DNA from: Inquilinus limosus | Lineage (GTDB): Bacteria; Pseudomonadota; Alphaproteobacteria; DSM-16000; Inquilinaceae | Assembly: GCF_002195995.1 (NCBI RefSeq) | Contig: NZ_NHON01000013.1 | Location: 1-64,000 of the forward strand | Direction: 5' to 3' | Length of the DNA: 64,000 nucleotides | Shown here: piece after piece, positions 8,657 through 18,218 of the stretch | Layout of the letters: each line of letters begins with the position of its first letter | How positions within the stretch are numbered: position 1 is the first letter of the stretch | The notes under the pieces: generated by a model | The model's input: the letters and a program-made list of their open reading frames with translations, nothing else | Database searches by the model: none | What the model was told of the DNA's origin: nothing | Translations under genes and position numbers: made by a program

Positions 8657-9799
8657 TCAGACCATGCGGACCACGTCGCCGCTCGCGTCGCGGCCCCATC
8701 TGTGGAACAGGCCGAAGGCCTTCAGCGCCGGTTCGTCGCTGGCGACGAACAGGATCGCGGGCTCGGTGTCGGACCCGTTCACATGCTCGCACCACGACCC
8801 GCCGGGCACCGCCAGCGTGTCGAACTCGGCCCAGTCGAAGCGCTTGCCATCGACCACGGAATGGCCGCTGCCCTGGAACGGCGCCACCAGCAGGCTGGCG
8901 GTCTGGCGCAACGGGCGGGTGCGCTCGCCCGGGCGCAGCATCTGGGCGAAGAAGGTGATGGTCTTGAACACCGGCCCGCCGGTCAGCGGGTCGACATACT
9001 CGATCATCAGCGCCTCATACGGGTCGCCGTCCCAGTCCTTGAACCGCTCCAGCTGCTCCCGCATCGCGTCCCAGCGATAGACATACATCGGCGACGACAG
9101 GCCGGAGCCGCGATGGTGGTCGATGAAGCGCGGCCGCAGCCCGCCGGCGCCGTAGACGCGGGCGGAATAGTCGCTCGGGAAGCGGGCGCTCTGCACCTTC
9201 CTGGCGACGCCGTTCTCGGCGTAGTCGTGCTCGAAATAGACCGCGTTCAGCGTCTCCACCAGCGGCAGGTCCAGGACCGACAGGTTGACCGCCGGCTCGT
9301 CGCCCGTGTTGCCGTGGTTGTGCCAGGCATCGACCGGCGTCAGCACCATGTCGCCCGGGCCGAAGGTGATGTCCTCGCCCTCGACGCCGGTGAAGTTGCT
9401 CTTGCCGGTCAGGCCGAAACGGATGGCGCTGGGCGAATGCCGGTGCGGCGGCATCACCTCGTTCGGGTCGTTCAGCCGGTAGGCGGTGTACATGGTGCTG
9501 ACCGTCGCCCGCCGCGGCGACAGGCCGGGATTGACCAGGATCAGCGAGCGCCGCTCGGAATCATCCATATGGATCAGCTCGGCGGAGCGCTGCAGGATCG
9601 GCGCGATGTCGTCCTGGTAGCGCCACAGGAAGGGCACCGCCTTCTGCGTGCCCATCAGCTGCTTGATCTCGTCGTGGTCGATTCCGGTCGAGCTGGCCCA
9701 GAACGGGAACATGTTCTTGGTGAAGACGTCGTCGTACAGCGCCTTCAGGGCGGCATCGCGATTGGACGCCCCTTGCGCCGCGGCGCGCGTGTCCGTCAT
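8657..9799 (-). CDS. Gentisate 1,2-dioxygenase-like bicupin
   Basis: A 380-residue double cupin. The first cupin has the iron ligands in PPHRHSP (His119, His121) and DAWHNHG (His160), the pattern of gentisate 1,2-dioxygenases. The second cupin (about residues 270-370) lacks an equivalent triad, as is usual in this family. The family opens gentisate, 1-hydroxy-2-naphthoate or salicylate-type rings with O2 and Fe(II). It is the first gene of a long leftward operon with a palindromic operator 68-88 bp upstream. The exact ring substrate cannot be told from sequence alone. Confidence 0.82.
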   Translation of the reverse strand: MTDTRAAAQGASNRDAALKALYDDVFTKNMFPFWASSTGIDHDEIKQLMGTQKAVPFLWRYQDDIAPILQRSAELIHMDDSERRSLILVNPGLSPRRATVSTMYTAYRLNDPNEVMPPHRHSPSAIRFGLTGKSNFTGVEGEDITFGPGDMVLTPVDAWHNHGNTGDEPAVNLSVLDLPLVETLNAVYFEHDYAENGVARKVQSARFPSDYSARVYGAGGLRPRFIDHHRGSGLSSPMYVYRWDAMREQLERFKDWDGDPYEALMIEYVDPLTGGPVFKTITFFAQMLRPGERTRPLRQTASLLVAPFQGSGHSVVDGKRFDWAEFDTLAVPGGSWCEHVNGSDTEPAILFVASDEPALKAFGLFHRWGRDASGDVVRMV

Positions 9800-9838
9800 G
9801 TCGCACCCCTGTTTTCGGATTGTCGTTCAGCCTTGGCC

Positions 9839-11560
9839 CTAACGGTATGCCCTCTGGCCGACCGTTTCAACCATATTGTTTGGTTGAGGTGAGATTGGTT
9901 GGTAATTGGTTGATCCATTGGTCGGAATCGAGGCCGGCGCCAGGGTCGGCACGCCGCGGATCAGGTCGGCGGCGCGCTCGGCGATCATCAGCACCGGGGC
10001 ATTGATGTTGCCGCAGGTCAAATCGGGCATCACCGCGGCGTCGACCACGCGCAGCCCTTCGGCGCCATGCACCCGCAGCTGCGGGTCGACCACCGCCCCG
10101 TCATCGGCTGACACGCCCATACGGCAGGTGCCGAGCGGGTGGTGCACGGTGATCGAGGTGGCGCGGATATAGGCGTCGATCTCGGCATCCGTCGCCTTGG
10201 CCGGGCCGGGCGCGGATTCGCGGGCGACGAAGCGGGCCATCGGGCTCTGCGCCATCACCTCGCGCGCCATGCGGATGCCGGCGCGCAGGCTCTTCCAATC
10301 GGCGTCGGTCGCCAGGAAGTTCTGGCGGATCAGCGGCGCCGCCATCGGGTCGGCGGAGGCGAGGGCGACGGTGCCGCGGCTCTCGGGCTGGATCGCCACC
10401 ACGCGGCAGGCGAAGGCGTCGGTGAAGGGCTGCTTGAACGGCTTGAAATAGGGCCAGGCGCCGAGCGGCGCCGCGGTCAGCAGGAACTGGACGTCGGGCA
10501 GCGGCCGCTCCGCCCGGCTCCTCAGGAAGGCGACCACGCCGCCGGGCACGTCGGCGGCGAAGCCCTTGCCGAAGGCGTAGGCCTTGCCGAGCTCCAGCGC
10601 GATCCGGTCGGCCCGCATCATCCGATGGAACGGCCCGGGCTCGCGCCGCTGATACATCAATATGGTCGAGACATGGTCCTGCAGGTTGCGGCCGACGCCC
10701 GTCAGCGGGATGCGGGTACGGATGCCATGCGCCGCCAGCCGTTCCGGGCCGCCGATGCCCGACAGCATCAGCAGCTGCGGGCTGTTGATCACGCCGCCGG
10801 ACAGGATGACCTCGGCATCGGCCCAGGCGGTCTGGACCTTCCCGTCCTTCACATAGTCGACCCCGGCCGCGCGGGTGCCCTCGAACAGCACGCGGGTGAC
10901 CATGGCGCCGACCTTGACCGTCAGGTTCGGGCGGGCCAGCGCCGGGCGCAGATACGCGGTCGCGGCGCTGCAGCGCCGGCCGTCGCGGATGGTCATCTGC
11001 AGCCGGCCGAAGCCCTCCTGCCGGGCGCCGTTATAGTCGTCGGTCCAGCCGTGCCCGGCCTCGCCCGCGGCCGCGGCGTAGGCGTCGAGCAGCGGATCCT
11101 GGTAACGGCAATTCTGCACCCGCATCGGCCCGTCGCCGCCGCGCCAGGCATCGGCGCCACCCTCCCAGGATTCGAGCCGCCGGAAATAGGGCAGGGCGTG
11201 GGCATAGGACCACTCGTCCAGCCCCGACGCGGCCCAGCGGTCGTAGTCGCCGCGATTGCCGCGGACATAGGCCATGGCGTTGGTGGAGGAGGAGCCGCCG
11301 ACCACCTTGCCGCGGGCGCATTCCACCCGGCGGCCGTCGACCGTGTCCTCGGGCTCGTTGAAATAGCCCCAGTCGTGCAGCCGCTTCTGCAGGATCTTGC
11401 CCCAGCCCAGCGGGATGTGGATCCAGGGGTCTCGATCCCAGCCGCCGGCCTCCAGCAGCAGCACGCGGCGGGCGGGATCCTCGCTCAGCCGCGCGGCGAG
11501 GACGCAGCCGGCGGAGCCGGCGCCGACGATGATCGTGTCGTAGCCTGCGGCGGGGGTCAC
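9839..11560 (-). CDS. GMC-family FAD oxidoreductase (choline dehydrogenase-like)
   Basis: A 573-residue flavoprotein starting with the ADP-binding motif [20 protein letters not shown] signature 1 is around [18 protein letters not shown], signature 2 is [17 protein letters not shown], and the catalytic histidine lies in [10 protein letters not shown]. It oxidises an alcohol or amino-alcohol, passing electrons to O2 or a quinone. The normal family end falls around LIRG; about 35 further residues (rich in Asn, Gln and Pro) come from reading through the operator of the next operon. It is transcribed divergently from the GntR gene. Confidence 0.9.
   Translation of the reverse strand: MTPAAGYDTIIVGAGSAGCVLAARLSEDPARRVLLLEAGGWDRDPWIHIPLGWGKILQKRLHDWGYFNEPEDTVDGRRVECARGKVVGGSSSTNAMAYVRGNRGDYDRWAASGLDEWSYAHALPYFRRLESWEGGADAWRGGDGPMRVQNCRYQDPLLDAYAAAAGEAGHGWTDDYNGARQEGFGRLQMTIRDGRRCSAATAYLRPALARPNLTVKVGAMVTRVLFEGTRAAGVDYVKDGKVQTAWADAEVILSGGVINSPQLLMLSGIGGPERLAAHGIRTRIPLTGVGRNLQDHVSTILMYQRREPGPFHRMMRADRIALELGKAYAFGKGFAADVPGGVVAFLRSRAERPLPDVQFLLTAAPLGAWPYFKPFKQPFTDAFACRVVAIQPESRGTVALASADPMAAPLIRQNFLATDADWKSLRAGIRMAREVMAQSPMARFVARESAPGPAKATDAEIDAYIRATSITVHHPLGTCRMGVSADDGAVVDPQLRVHGAEGLRVVDAAVMPDLTCGNINAPVLMIAERAADLIRGVPTLAPASIPTNGSTNYQPISPQPNNMVETVGQRAYR
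9867..9887. promoter_or_regulatory. Probable GntR operator upstream of the dioxygenase operon
   Basis: An inverted repeat with arms TCAACCA (9867-9873) and TGGTTGA (9881-9887) and a 7-bp spacer. The core CAACCA-N7-TGGTTG also occurs at 11697-11715 beside the GntR gene with the same spacing. Two more TGGTTG half sites follow at 9896 and 9907. It lies 68-88 bp upstream of the dioxygenase start, inside the 3' end of the GMC gene. Confidence 0.7.
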
Positions 11561-11696
11561 AGCGCCCCCTGGTCCGTCGGGCCCGCCGACCCTCTATGGC
11601 CAGCCGGTTGTCCGGGCATCGGAAGCCTCCTGTCGGGATTGCGCCGATCTGGGCGGCGCTTGCCGGGACAACTCGACCACTGCCAACCATTGTTGT

Positions 11697-11715
11697 CAAC
11701 CATGGCAAATGGTTG
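11697..11715. promoter_or_regulatory. Probable GntR operator in the GMC/GntR divergent region
   Basis: CAACCA-N7-TGGTTG palindrome, 19 bp long, matching the site at 9868-9886. An additional direct CAACCA half site starts at 11684, 13 bp away. It sits between the divergent GMC gene (start 11560) and the GntR gene (start 11808), so one regulator could control both directions and itself. Confidence 0.72.
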
Positions 11716-11807
11716 TTATGGTGGGCACTGTGGTCGGGACTGCCGATGCCGTGCGGGCAAGGCAGCCGGCCGCGGGGAAACGCCAGAACCAAGCCAGAGG
11801 GATCAGG

Positions 11808-12524
11808 ATGAACCGATCGGCGCCTTCCGAGCACCCGAACGCCGACGATCAGACGCCAGGTCCCTCCAGCCGCGACGACAGCCTCGCCGAGATCGTCGCG
11901 GCGGTGCGCGACATCCTCGCCGGCGGCCAGGGCAAGCCGTCCGAACGGGCCCTGGCGGAGCGGCTGAACATCAAGCGCCACCGGCTGCGCCAGGCGCTCG
12001 ACCAGCTGCGCGCGGCGGGGGAGCTGGAGCCGGCCCGCGCCGGGCGGCCGCGGACCGCGGCGCCGCGGCGGGGAGACGATCTCGCCCGCGACACCAACCC
12101 GGTCGAGATCATCGAGCTGCGCATGATGCTGGAGCCGGCGCTGGCCCGGCTGGCCGCGCTGCGCGCCTCGCCCTTCGAGATCACGCGGATCCAGCGCGCC
12201 GCCAACACCCCGCCGGGTGCCTCCGCCGGCGCCGTCGACCTGGCGTTCCACAAGGCGGTCGCGGCCGGTGCGCGCAACAGCCTGGCGACCGAGCTCTACG
12301 CCCTGATCCGCCAGGTGGCGACCGACGCCCGGCTGCGCTTCAGCACCAGCGACAATCCCAGCTGCCCGAACCGGCTGCGCCAGCGCGACGCCGAGCACAA
12401 GGCGATCGCCGACGCCATCGCCGCCCGCGACCCGGATGCGGCGGAACAGGCCATGCGGGCCCATCTCGGGGCGGTACAGCGCCAGATCCTCGACCGCCTC
12501 GGCCCCGGCATGGCCGTGGCCTGA
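11808..12524 (+). CDS. GntR-family regulator with FCD ligand domain
   Basis: A 238-residue regulator: N-terminal winged helix (PSERALAERLNIKRHRLRQAL, about residues 45-66) and a C-terminal all-helical FCD domain. Likely metal or ligand histidines are in LAFHKAVA, AEHKAIA and MRAHLG. FCD members of the FadR group usually sense organic acids. The start at 11808 has GAGGGATCAGG upstream. It is followed 31 bp later by a second GMC gene. Shared palindromes suggest it represses itself, the divergent GMC gene and the dioxygenase operon until an aromatic or amine inducer binds. Confidence 0.9.
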   Translation: MNRSAPSEHPNADDQTPGPSSRDDSLAEIVAAVRDILAGGQGKPSERALAERLNIKRHRLRQALDQLRAAGELEPARAGRPRTAAPRRGDDLARDTNPVEIIELRMMLEPALARLAALRASPFEITRIQRAANTPPGASAGAVDLAFHKAVAAGARNSLATELYALIRQVATDARLRFSTSDNPSCPNRLRQRDAEHKAIADAIAARDPDAAEQAMRAHLGAVQRQILDRLGPGMAVA

Positions 12525-12555
12525 CGGGCCTTCCCTCGGTTCAGCGGAGCGCGCG

Positions 12556-14070
12556 ATGGCCGGTTTCGACGTGCTGGTGATCGGCGCCGGCTCCGCCGGG
12601 TCGGTGGTGGCGGCGCGGCTGAGCGAGGACCCAGCCCTGTCGGTCGGGCTGATCGAGGCGGGCGGGATGCCGTCCGACCCCGACATCACGGCACCGGCGC
12701 AATGGCCTTTCCTGCAGGGGCGGTCCTATGACTGGGCCTATCGCACCGTGCCCCAGCCCGGCACCGCCGGCCGGGCCCATGACTGGCCGCGCGGCCGCGT
12801 CGTCGGCGGTTCCAGCTGCCTTCACGCCATGGCGCATGTCCGCGGCCATCCGGACGATTTCGCACCCTGGGCCGCGGCCGGCGGGCCGGGCTGGTCCTAT
12901 GACGCGCTGCTGCCCGCCTTCCGCCGCAGCGAGCGGTTCTCGGGCGGGGCGTCGGCCATGCATGGCGACACCGGCCCGCTCGACGTGCTGCTGCCGGACG
13001 AGCAGATCCACCCGCTGGTCCGCGGCTACATGGAATCCGGCCTGGCGATCGGCGCGCCACGGCTCGGCGACCACAATGCCGGGCCGCTGGCCGGGGTGGC
13101 GCCGAACCAGCTGACGATCCGCGACGGCCGCCGGGTCAGCGTCGCCGACGCCTATCTCGCGCCGGTCCTCGGCCGGCCGAATCTGACGGTGCTGACCGGC
13201 GTCCTGGTCCATGACTTGGTGCTGGGCTCCGGCCAGGCCCGCGGCGTGCGGGTCACCCGCGACGGGGCGGAGGAGATCGTGACCGCCGACCGGATCGTGG
13301 TCTGCGCCGGCGCGGTCGCCTCGCCGCTGCTGCTGATGCGCTCCGGCATCGGCGATCCGGAGGTGCTACGCGGCGCCGGCATCCCCTGCCGGCACGAGCT
13401 GCCCGAGGTCGGGCGCAACCTGCACGACCATCTGCTCGCGGCCGGCAACGTCTATCGCGCCTCGCGGCCGGTCGCCCCGTCGCGGCTGCAGCATTCGGAA
13501 TCGCTGATGTACCTGCACAGCGACGACCCGTCGCGGGCAGAGGGGGCGCCGGACGTCGTCCTGGCCTGCGTCGTGCTGCCGGTGGTGACCGAGGCGTTCG
13601 ACCGGCCGGCAGCTGGCAGCGCCTTTACCATCATGTGCGGGGTCACCCACCCGACCAGCCGCGGCACGATCCGCCCCGGCGGGCCGTCGGTGGCGGATGC
13701 CCCGGTCATCGATCCCGCCTATCTCTCGACCGAGGATGATCGCCGGACTTTCCGCGCGGCGCTGCGTCTGGCCCGCAGGGTCGGCCGGGCGGCGCCGCTC
13801 TCGGGCTGGAGCGACGGCGAGCTCCTGCCTGGGCCCGGGGTGGAGGCGATTGCGGATCTCGACGCCTTCCTGGCCCGGGCGGCGATGACCCACCACCATC
13901 CGGTCGGCACCTGCAGCCTGGGGCCGGTGGTCGACGGCGCGCTGCGGGTGCGCGGGATCGACGGTCTCTTCGTCGTCGACGCCTCGGTCATTCCGGCCAT
14001 CCCGAGCGGCCCGATCAACGCCGCGGTGGTCGCGATCGCGGAGCTCTGGGCCGCTGACAGGGGACGATGA
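12556..14070 (+). CDS. GMC-family FAD oxidoreductase
   Basis: A 504-residue flavoprotein with VLVIGAGSAGSVVAARLSE at the N-terminus, GRVVGGSSCLHAMAHVRG, CAGAVASPLLLMRSGIG and the active-site histidines around THHHPVGTCSLG. It is clearly related to the GMC enzyme 1 kb upstream but divergent, so the cluster holds two non-identical alcohol oxidases. The start at 12556 has GGAG 8 bp upstream. It lies in the same transcript as the GntR regulator. Confidence 0.9.
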   Translation: MAGFDVLVIGAGSAGSVVAARLSEDPALSVGLIEAGGMPSDPDITAPAQWPFLQGRSYDWAYRTVPQPGTAGRAHDWPRGRVVGGSSCLHAMAHVRGHPDDFAPWAAAGGPGWSYDALLPAFRRSERFSGGASAMHGDTGPLDVLLPDEQIHPLVRGYMESGLAIGAPRLGDHNAGPLAGVAPNQLTIRDGRRVSVADAYLAPVLGRPNLTVLTGVLVHDLVLGSGQARGVRVTRDGAEEIVTADRIVVCAGAVASPLLLMRSGIGDPEVLRGAGIPCRHELPEVGRNLHDHLLAAGNVYRASRPVAPSRLQHSESLMYLHSDDPSRAEGAPDVVLACVVLPVVTEAFDRPAAGSAFTIMCGVTHPTSRGTIRPGGPSVADAPVIDPAYLSTEDDRRTFRAALRLARRVGRAAPLSGWSDGELLPGPGVEAIADLDAFLARAAMTHHHPVGTCSLGPVVDGALRVRGIDGLFVVDASVIPAIPSGPINAAVVAIAELWAADRGR

Positions 14071-14211
14071 GCGCGAGGGCGTGTCGCACATCGATTCGAT
14101 CGGCATGCGGCCATCCGTATCAACCTTCCCGGTAGGCTGCACTTTCTCCACGCGGCGAGATGAAGATCGCTCGCCCAACACTTCGAAGAGCGCGTTCCGG
14201 GCCCGGCCGTC

Positions 14212-15138
14212 TCAGATCGGCGTCCCCACGCCGAGGAGGGCTTCCCCCTTGTTCACGGCCAGGCTGCTCAGGCGGTAGAGGACGAAGCCGTCCTGCTTCG
14301 AGCGGACGGTCTCGCATATCGACCCGAACACGTCGCGGATCTCGCCGAGCACCTCGCCTGTCGCGACCGTCTGCCCGATCTCCTTCGCCGGATACCACAA
14401 GCCGTCCGTGCCGGCGGCAGGAACCCACATCGTCACCATCTGCGGCCGGTCCTGCGGCGCCGCCGGCGCCGGTCCCGGGATCATGCCCAGATGCTGCAGC
14501 ACCCGGTCGATTCCGGCCGTCATCGCGGCAACGCCAGCCTCATCCCACACGCCATTGCCGCCGACCTCGGCGATGATGCTCGGGACACCAAGCCGTCCCG
14601 CCGTGTTGATGGTATAGCCCTCGCCGCCCGCCGCGACCGCGACCGGCAGGCCGAAGGCGACCGCCAGCGCCTGTGAAGCGTCGCTGCCTGCGGGAAACAG
14701 CGAGAACGGCGCCAGCGCCTCGCTCAGATCGCCGCCATGCAGGTCGAGATAGGCGTCGGCCTGCGGATAGATCGTCGCCACCAGCCAGTCGGCCAGCCTT
14801 TCGCTCAAGGTTCCGTCCGGCCGGCCCGGGAACATCCGGTTCAGGTTGCGGCCGTCCTCCGGCATGACATAGATGCTGCGCCGGCGGAAACCGCCGGGAT
14901 TCAGGATCGGCAGGACCAGGATCGTGCCCGTCAGCCCGGCCGGATCCCGTCCGATCAGCCGCAGTGCCGCCTCGATCGAGCAGTATTCGGAGCCGTGCAC
15001 CCCCGCGGTCACCAGCAGGGTGGGGCCTGGCACCCGGCCTTCGACCAGGCCGAACGGGATCTCGATACCCTCGACCGGGGTGATGAAGCCGCGCTCCGAA
15101 CGGGGCGTTCCGGTGCGCAGGGCGGGCAAAGCGTCCAT
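14212..15138 (-). CDS. Succinylglutamate desuccinylase/aspartoacylase-family hydrolase
   Basis: A 308-residue zinc amidohydrolase of the M14 AstE/AspA family. Zinc and catalytic motifs are visible as GVHGSEY near residue 45 and LDLHGGD near residue 130, with NPGGFR between them. The C-terminal part (TVATGEVLGEIRDVFG) is the beta-rich domain of this family. Relatives deacylate N-acyl amino acids, for example N-acetyl-diaminobutyrate in ectoine breakdown (DoeB). It is the last gene of a four-gene leftward operon, 22 bp after the deacetylase-like gene. Confidence 0.85.
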   Translation of the reverse strand: MDALPALRTGTPRSERGFITPVEGIEIPFGLVEGRVPGPTLLVTAGVHGSEYCSIEAALRLIGRDPAGLTGTILVLPILNPGGFRRRSIYVMPEDGRNLNRMFPGRPDGTLSERLADWLVATIYPQADAYLDLHGGDLSEALAPFSLFPAGSDASQALAVAFGLPVAVAAGGEGYTINTAGRLGVPSIIAEVGGNGVWDEAGVAAMTAGIDRVLQHLGMIPGPAPAAPQDRPQMVTMWVPAAGTDGLWYPAKEIGQTVATGEVLGEIRDVFGSICETVRSKQDGFVLYRLSSLAVNKGEALLGVGTPI

Positions 15139-15160
15139 GGGGCTGCCTTTCACTGGGGTG

Positions 15161-16189
15161 TCAGATCGGCCGATGCTCGAAGGCACGCAGGAAGCTGCGC
15201 AGATAGCCGCCGAGGGAGGGGCTGAGATAGCCGCCCTCCTGGACCAGCAGCGTCGGCAACGCCAGCGCCGCCAGCCGGCGTCCTGCCTCGGCAAAGCCGG
15301 CATCGGTGATCCTGAAGGTCGCCACGGGATCATGCTCGCCGGCATCGAAGCCGAGCGACACGAGCAGGGCGCCGGGCGCGAAGCCCCGCACCCTCCCGAT
15401 CGCGGCGTCGATCGCGTCGATCCAGACCGGATCCGGGGTGGCCCAGGGCAGCGGCTGGTTGAAGGTCAGCCCGGCCCCGGCGCCCTCGCCGGTCTCGTCG
15501 GCATGGCCGGCGTAATATGGGGCGGACAGCCTGGGATCGATGTGGATCGAGCAGACCAGCACGTCCGGCCGCTCCCAGAAGATGAACTGGGTGCCGTTGC
15601 AGTGATGCACGTCGATGTCGATGATCGCGACCTTGCCGAAGCGCCGGGTCAGCTGGTGCGCGGCGATCGCCGCGTTGTTCAGGTAGCAGACCCCGGTCAT
15701 CAGGTCCGGATAGGCGTGGTGTCCCGGCGGCCGGCACATCGCATAGACCGGCGCCGCGGCCGAGGCCAGCCGTTCGGCGCCATGGACCGCGACCTGGGCG
15801 GCGGCGAAGATGGCGGGCCAGGTTCCGGCCGTGATCGGGCAGGAGGTCGAGTTGCTGTACCAGCCCAACTCGCCCAGCAGCTCGGTCGGTTTGCGATGCA
15901 TCCGGTGCGTCGGATGGACATTCGGGATGACGACCGGGCCGTAGCCGGGATTCTCGGTCCAGCGCGCATGGACCGTCCGCAGGAACGCGACATAGTCCGG
16001 ATCGTGGATCTCGGTGACGGCCCCGGCCCGGTTCAGCGGCGCCTCCACGATCTCGTGCCGGTCCTGCCGCACGGTGTCGAGGAAGATCCGGTACCGCTCC
16101 GCCCGGTCGGGCTGGTCGATGAACCGGCCGGTGCGGAACACCTGATCCGGATCGTGCAGCGCCTGGTCCGGATGATGGATGACGAGCAT
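15161..16189 (-). CDS. Acetylpolyamine amidohydrolase / histone deacetylase-like protein
   Basis: A 342-residue class II HDAC-fold enzyme. The tandem histidines are in RPPGHHAYP, the zinc-binding Asp and His in IDIDVHHCNGTQ, the second Asp in GFDAGEHD, and the catalytic Tyr in QEGGYL. Bacterial members with the MTGVCYLNNAA segment remove acetyl groups from polyamines or related amides. It is encoded between an MHS transporter and an aspartoacylase-like hydrolase, so an imported N-acyl amine or amino acid is a sensible substrate. Confidence 0.88.
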   Translation of the reverse strand: MLVIHHPDQALHDPDQVFRTGRFIDQPDRAERYRIFLDTVRQDRHEIVEAPLNRAGAVTEIHDPDYVAFLRTVHARWTENPGYGPVVIPNVHPTHRMHRKPTELLGELGWYSNSTSCPITAGTWPAIFAAAQVAVHGAERLASAAAPVYAMCRPPGHHAYPDLMTGVCYLNNAAIAAHQLTRRFGKVAIIDIDVHHCNGTQFIFWERPDVLVCSIHIDPRLSAPYYAGHADETGEGAGAGLTFNQPLPWATPDPVWIDAIDAAIGRVRGFAPGALLVSLGFDAGEHDPVATFRITDAGFAEAGRRLAALALPTLLVQEGGYLSPSLGGYLRSFLRAFEHRPI

Positions 16190-16224
16190 CTGGGATCCTT
16201 CGGGAAAGCGATTGGTGGGGGCGG

Positions 16225-17544
16225 TCAGTCCAGCGACCGGCCCCGCGTCTCGGGGGTCAGGAGGATGTGGGTGGCCAGCGTGACGACGCAGACCAGCATC
16301 ACGTAGAGCGAGATGTAGAGCGGGCCGCCGGCCTGCTGCAGCCAGGTCGCGACCATCGGGGCGGTGCCGCCGAAGATGGCGCCGCAGACGGCGTAGGGGA
16401 TGCCGATGCCCGAGGCGCGCACCCGGGTGGGGAACAGCTCGGCGAAGACCGTGCCCAGCACCGCGTTGTTCAGCGAGACGAAGGCGGCCCCGACCACGGC
16501 GACGAAGGCGAAGGTGCCGAAGCTCAGGGCCGGCACCGCCAGCATCGACAGCAGCGGATAGGTGAACAGCAGGAAGGCGACCGCGGCGCCGATCAGGAAG
16601 GGCTTACGGCCGATGCGGTCCGAGACGAAGGCGAAGAGCGGCACGCCGATGCAGTAGGCGACGCTGGCCAGGATGCCGCCGACGAATCCGGAGGTGCGAT
16701 CCAGCCCGCCGACCAGGTTGGCGTAGGTCGGCAGGAAGATCATCCACAGATAGTACTGCAGGCCGTTCAACTGCACGACGAAGACGATGAAGACCTCCTT
16801 CGGGAATTCCGCGATGGAGGCCAGGATCGAGACGGCGCGGACGTCCCGTGACGGGCCGGCCTTCTCGAAGGACGGCGTCTCCGCCAGGTTGCGGCGCAGA
16901 TACAGGCCGAACAGCGACAGCACGGCGCCGATCAGGAACGGCACGCGCCAGCCCCAGGAGGCCAGCGCCTCCGGCGTCAGGGACGACGTCGTCAGGCTCG
17001 CGACGCCGGTCGCCGCCAGGACCGACAGGCCGATCGAAACCTGCTGCGGCGATGCGCCGAAGGCCCGGTTGCGGCTGCTGGCATGTTCGTTGAGGAAGGT
17101 GATGGCGATCTGGTACTCGCCTCCGGCCGAGAAGCCCTGCAGCAGCCTTGCCGCCACGATCAGGATCGGCGCGGCGATGCCGATCTGCGCATAGGTCGGG
17201 CACAGCGCGATGGCGAGGCCGCCGATGCCGGCCATGACGATGGTCGCGGACAGCATCGCGCGGCGGCCATATTTGTCGGCCAGCGGCGACAGCACGAAGG
17301 CCCCGATCGGCCGGCCGAGGAAGCCGATGGCGAACACCGAGAAGCTGGCGATCAGCGACGCCGTCGGATCATGCGCCGGGAACATCTGCACCGCGAAGAT
17401 GCCCGCCAGGAACCCGTAGATCGACCAGTCGTACCACTCGATGAAATGCCCGATCGCCCCGCCGACCAGTGTCCGTGCCCGCCCGGCGGCCGCTGGTGCG
17501 GCCAGGGTTGCGCCGGTCGCTCCGGCGTGAAGTCTCTCGCTCAT
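16225..17544 (-). CDS. MFS transporter, metabolite:H+ symporter (MHS) type
   Basis: A 439-residue inner-membrane carrier with twelve predicted helices. It shows the MHS hallmarks GHFIEWYDWSIYGF at the start of helix 1 and the loop LADKYGRRAML. The second half repeats the loop as SDRIGRKPF. The family imports shikimate, ketoglutarate, proline/betaine or other small organic acids with protons. It follows the TetR gene by 35 bp and precedes the amidohydrolase by 35 bp, so it probably supplies the substrate of the two hydrolases. Confidence 0.9.
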   Translation of the reverse strand: MSERLHAGATGATLAAPAAAGRARTLVGGAIGHFIEWYDWSIYGFLAGIFAVQMFPAHDPTASLIASFSVFAIGFLGRPIGAFVLSPLADKYGRRAMLSATIVMAGIGGLAIALCPTYAQIGIAAPILIVAARLLQGFSAGGEYQIAITFLNEHASSRNRAFGASPQQVSIGLSVLAATGVASLTTSSLTPEALASWGWRVPFLIGAVLSLFGLYLRRNLAETPSFEKAGPSRDVRAVSILASIAEFPKEVFIVFVVQLNGLQYYLWMIFLPTYANLVGGLDRTSGFVGGILASVAYCIGVPLFAFVSDRIGRKPFLIGAAVAFLLFTYPLLSMLAVPALSFGTFAFVAVVGAAFVSLNNAVLGTVFAELFPTRVRASGIGIPYAVCGAIFGGTAPMVATWLQQAGGPLYISLYVMLVCVVTLATHILLTPETRGRSLD

Positions 17545-17579
17545 GATGCCCCCTGTTCGTTCTTATGGTCTGATGCCGG

Positions 17580-18197
17580 TCAGGTGCCTCCGGCCAGGTT
17601 CGCGAGCTTCCGGTCCACCAGCTCCGCCAGCAGCGCCAGGTTGCGATCGAAATAGGCGGCCTCCTTGTCGAGGAAGCGCTCGAGGCTGAGGCCGCGGATC
17701 GCGATCAGCAGGAATTCGAACAGCGCCGCCAGGTCCGGGCGGCGCGCTTCGGACAGGACATGGCGCTCAAGCCAGGACGGCAGCACCCGGCGCATCGTTT
17801 CCTGGCGATGGGCCACGACCTTCCCATGGAACGCCGCGTCGGCGCGGGTGCCGATGATGATCTCCCAGATCGCCCAGTATCCGGGATCGCCATAGATCTC
17901 CCAGAGATGGGCGACCAGGCTGGGCACGTCGATCCGCCCATCCGGCGTCACGTGGTCCTGCTGCTCGATCCGGTGCAGGACCCGCTCCGTCATCCGGTCC
18001 AGCACACCCAGCATCAGGTCGTCCTTGGTCGCGAAATGATGGTGCAGGGCGCCGGTGGTCACGCCCGCCCGGCGCGCGATCAGCGCTGTCGTGGTGCCGG
18101 AGAAGCCCACCTCCTGCAGCAGCTCCGCCGCGGCGCGCAGCAGCAGCGTCTGGGTTTCGGTCGTTCGGTCGATCTGCCTGCGCCGCGCCTGGGCCAT
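17580..18197 (-). CDS. TetR-family transcriptional regulator
   Basis: A 205-residue regulator with an N-terminal helix-turn-helix (TTTALIARRAGVTTGALHHHF, about residues 35-55) and a helical ligand domain. It is the first gene of the operon with the MHS transporter and two amidohydrolases. A palindrome 22-41 bp upstream of its ATG is a likely autoregulatory operator. Confidence 0.9.
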   Translation of the reverse strand: MAQARRRQIDRTTETQTLLLRAAAELLQEVGFSGTTTALIARRAGVTTGALHHHFATKDDLMLGVLDRMTERVLHRIEQQDHVTPDGRIDVPSLVAHLWEIYGDPGYWAIWEIIIGTRADAAFHGKVVAHRQETMRRVLPSWLERHVLSEARRPDLAALFEFLLIAIRGLSLERFLDKEAAYFDRNLALLAELVDRKLANLAGGT

Positions 18198-18218
18198 TCG
18201 ATGTCCGGATCAAATATC

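Noticed and set aside
7004-9892. 962-codon plus-strand frame opposite RidA, LVIVD and dioxygenase genes
   Set aside because: Pure shadow of three recognisable minus-strand genes; no domain of its own.
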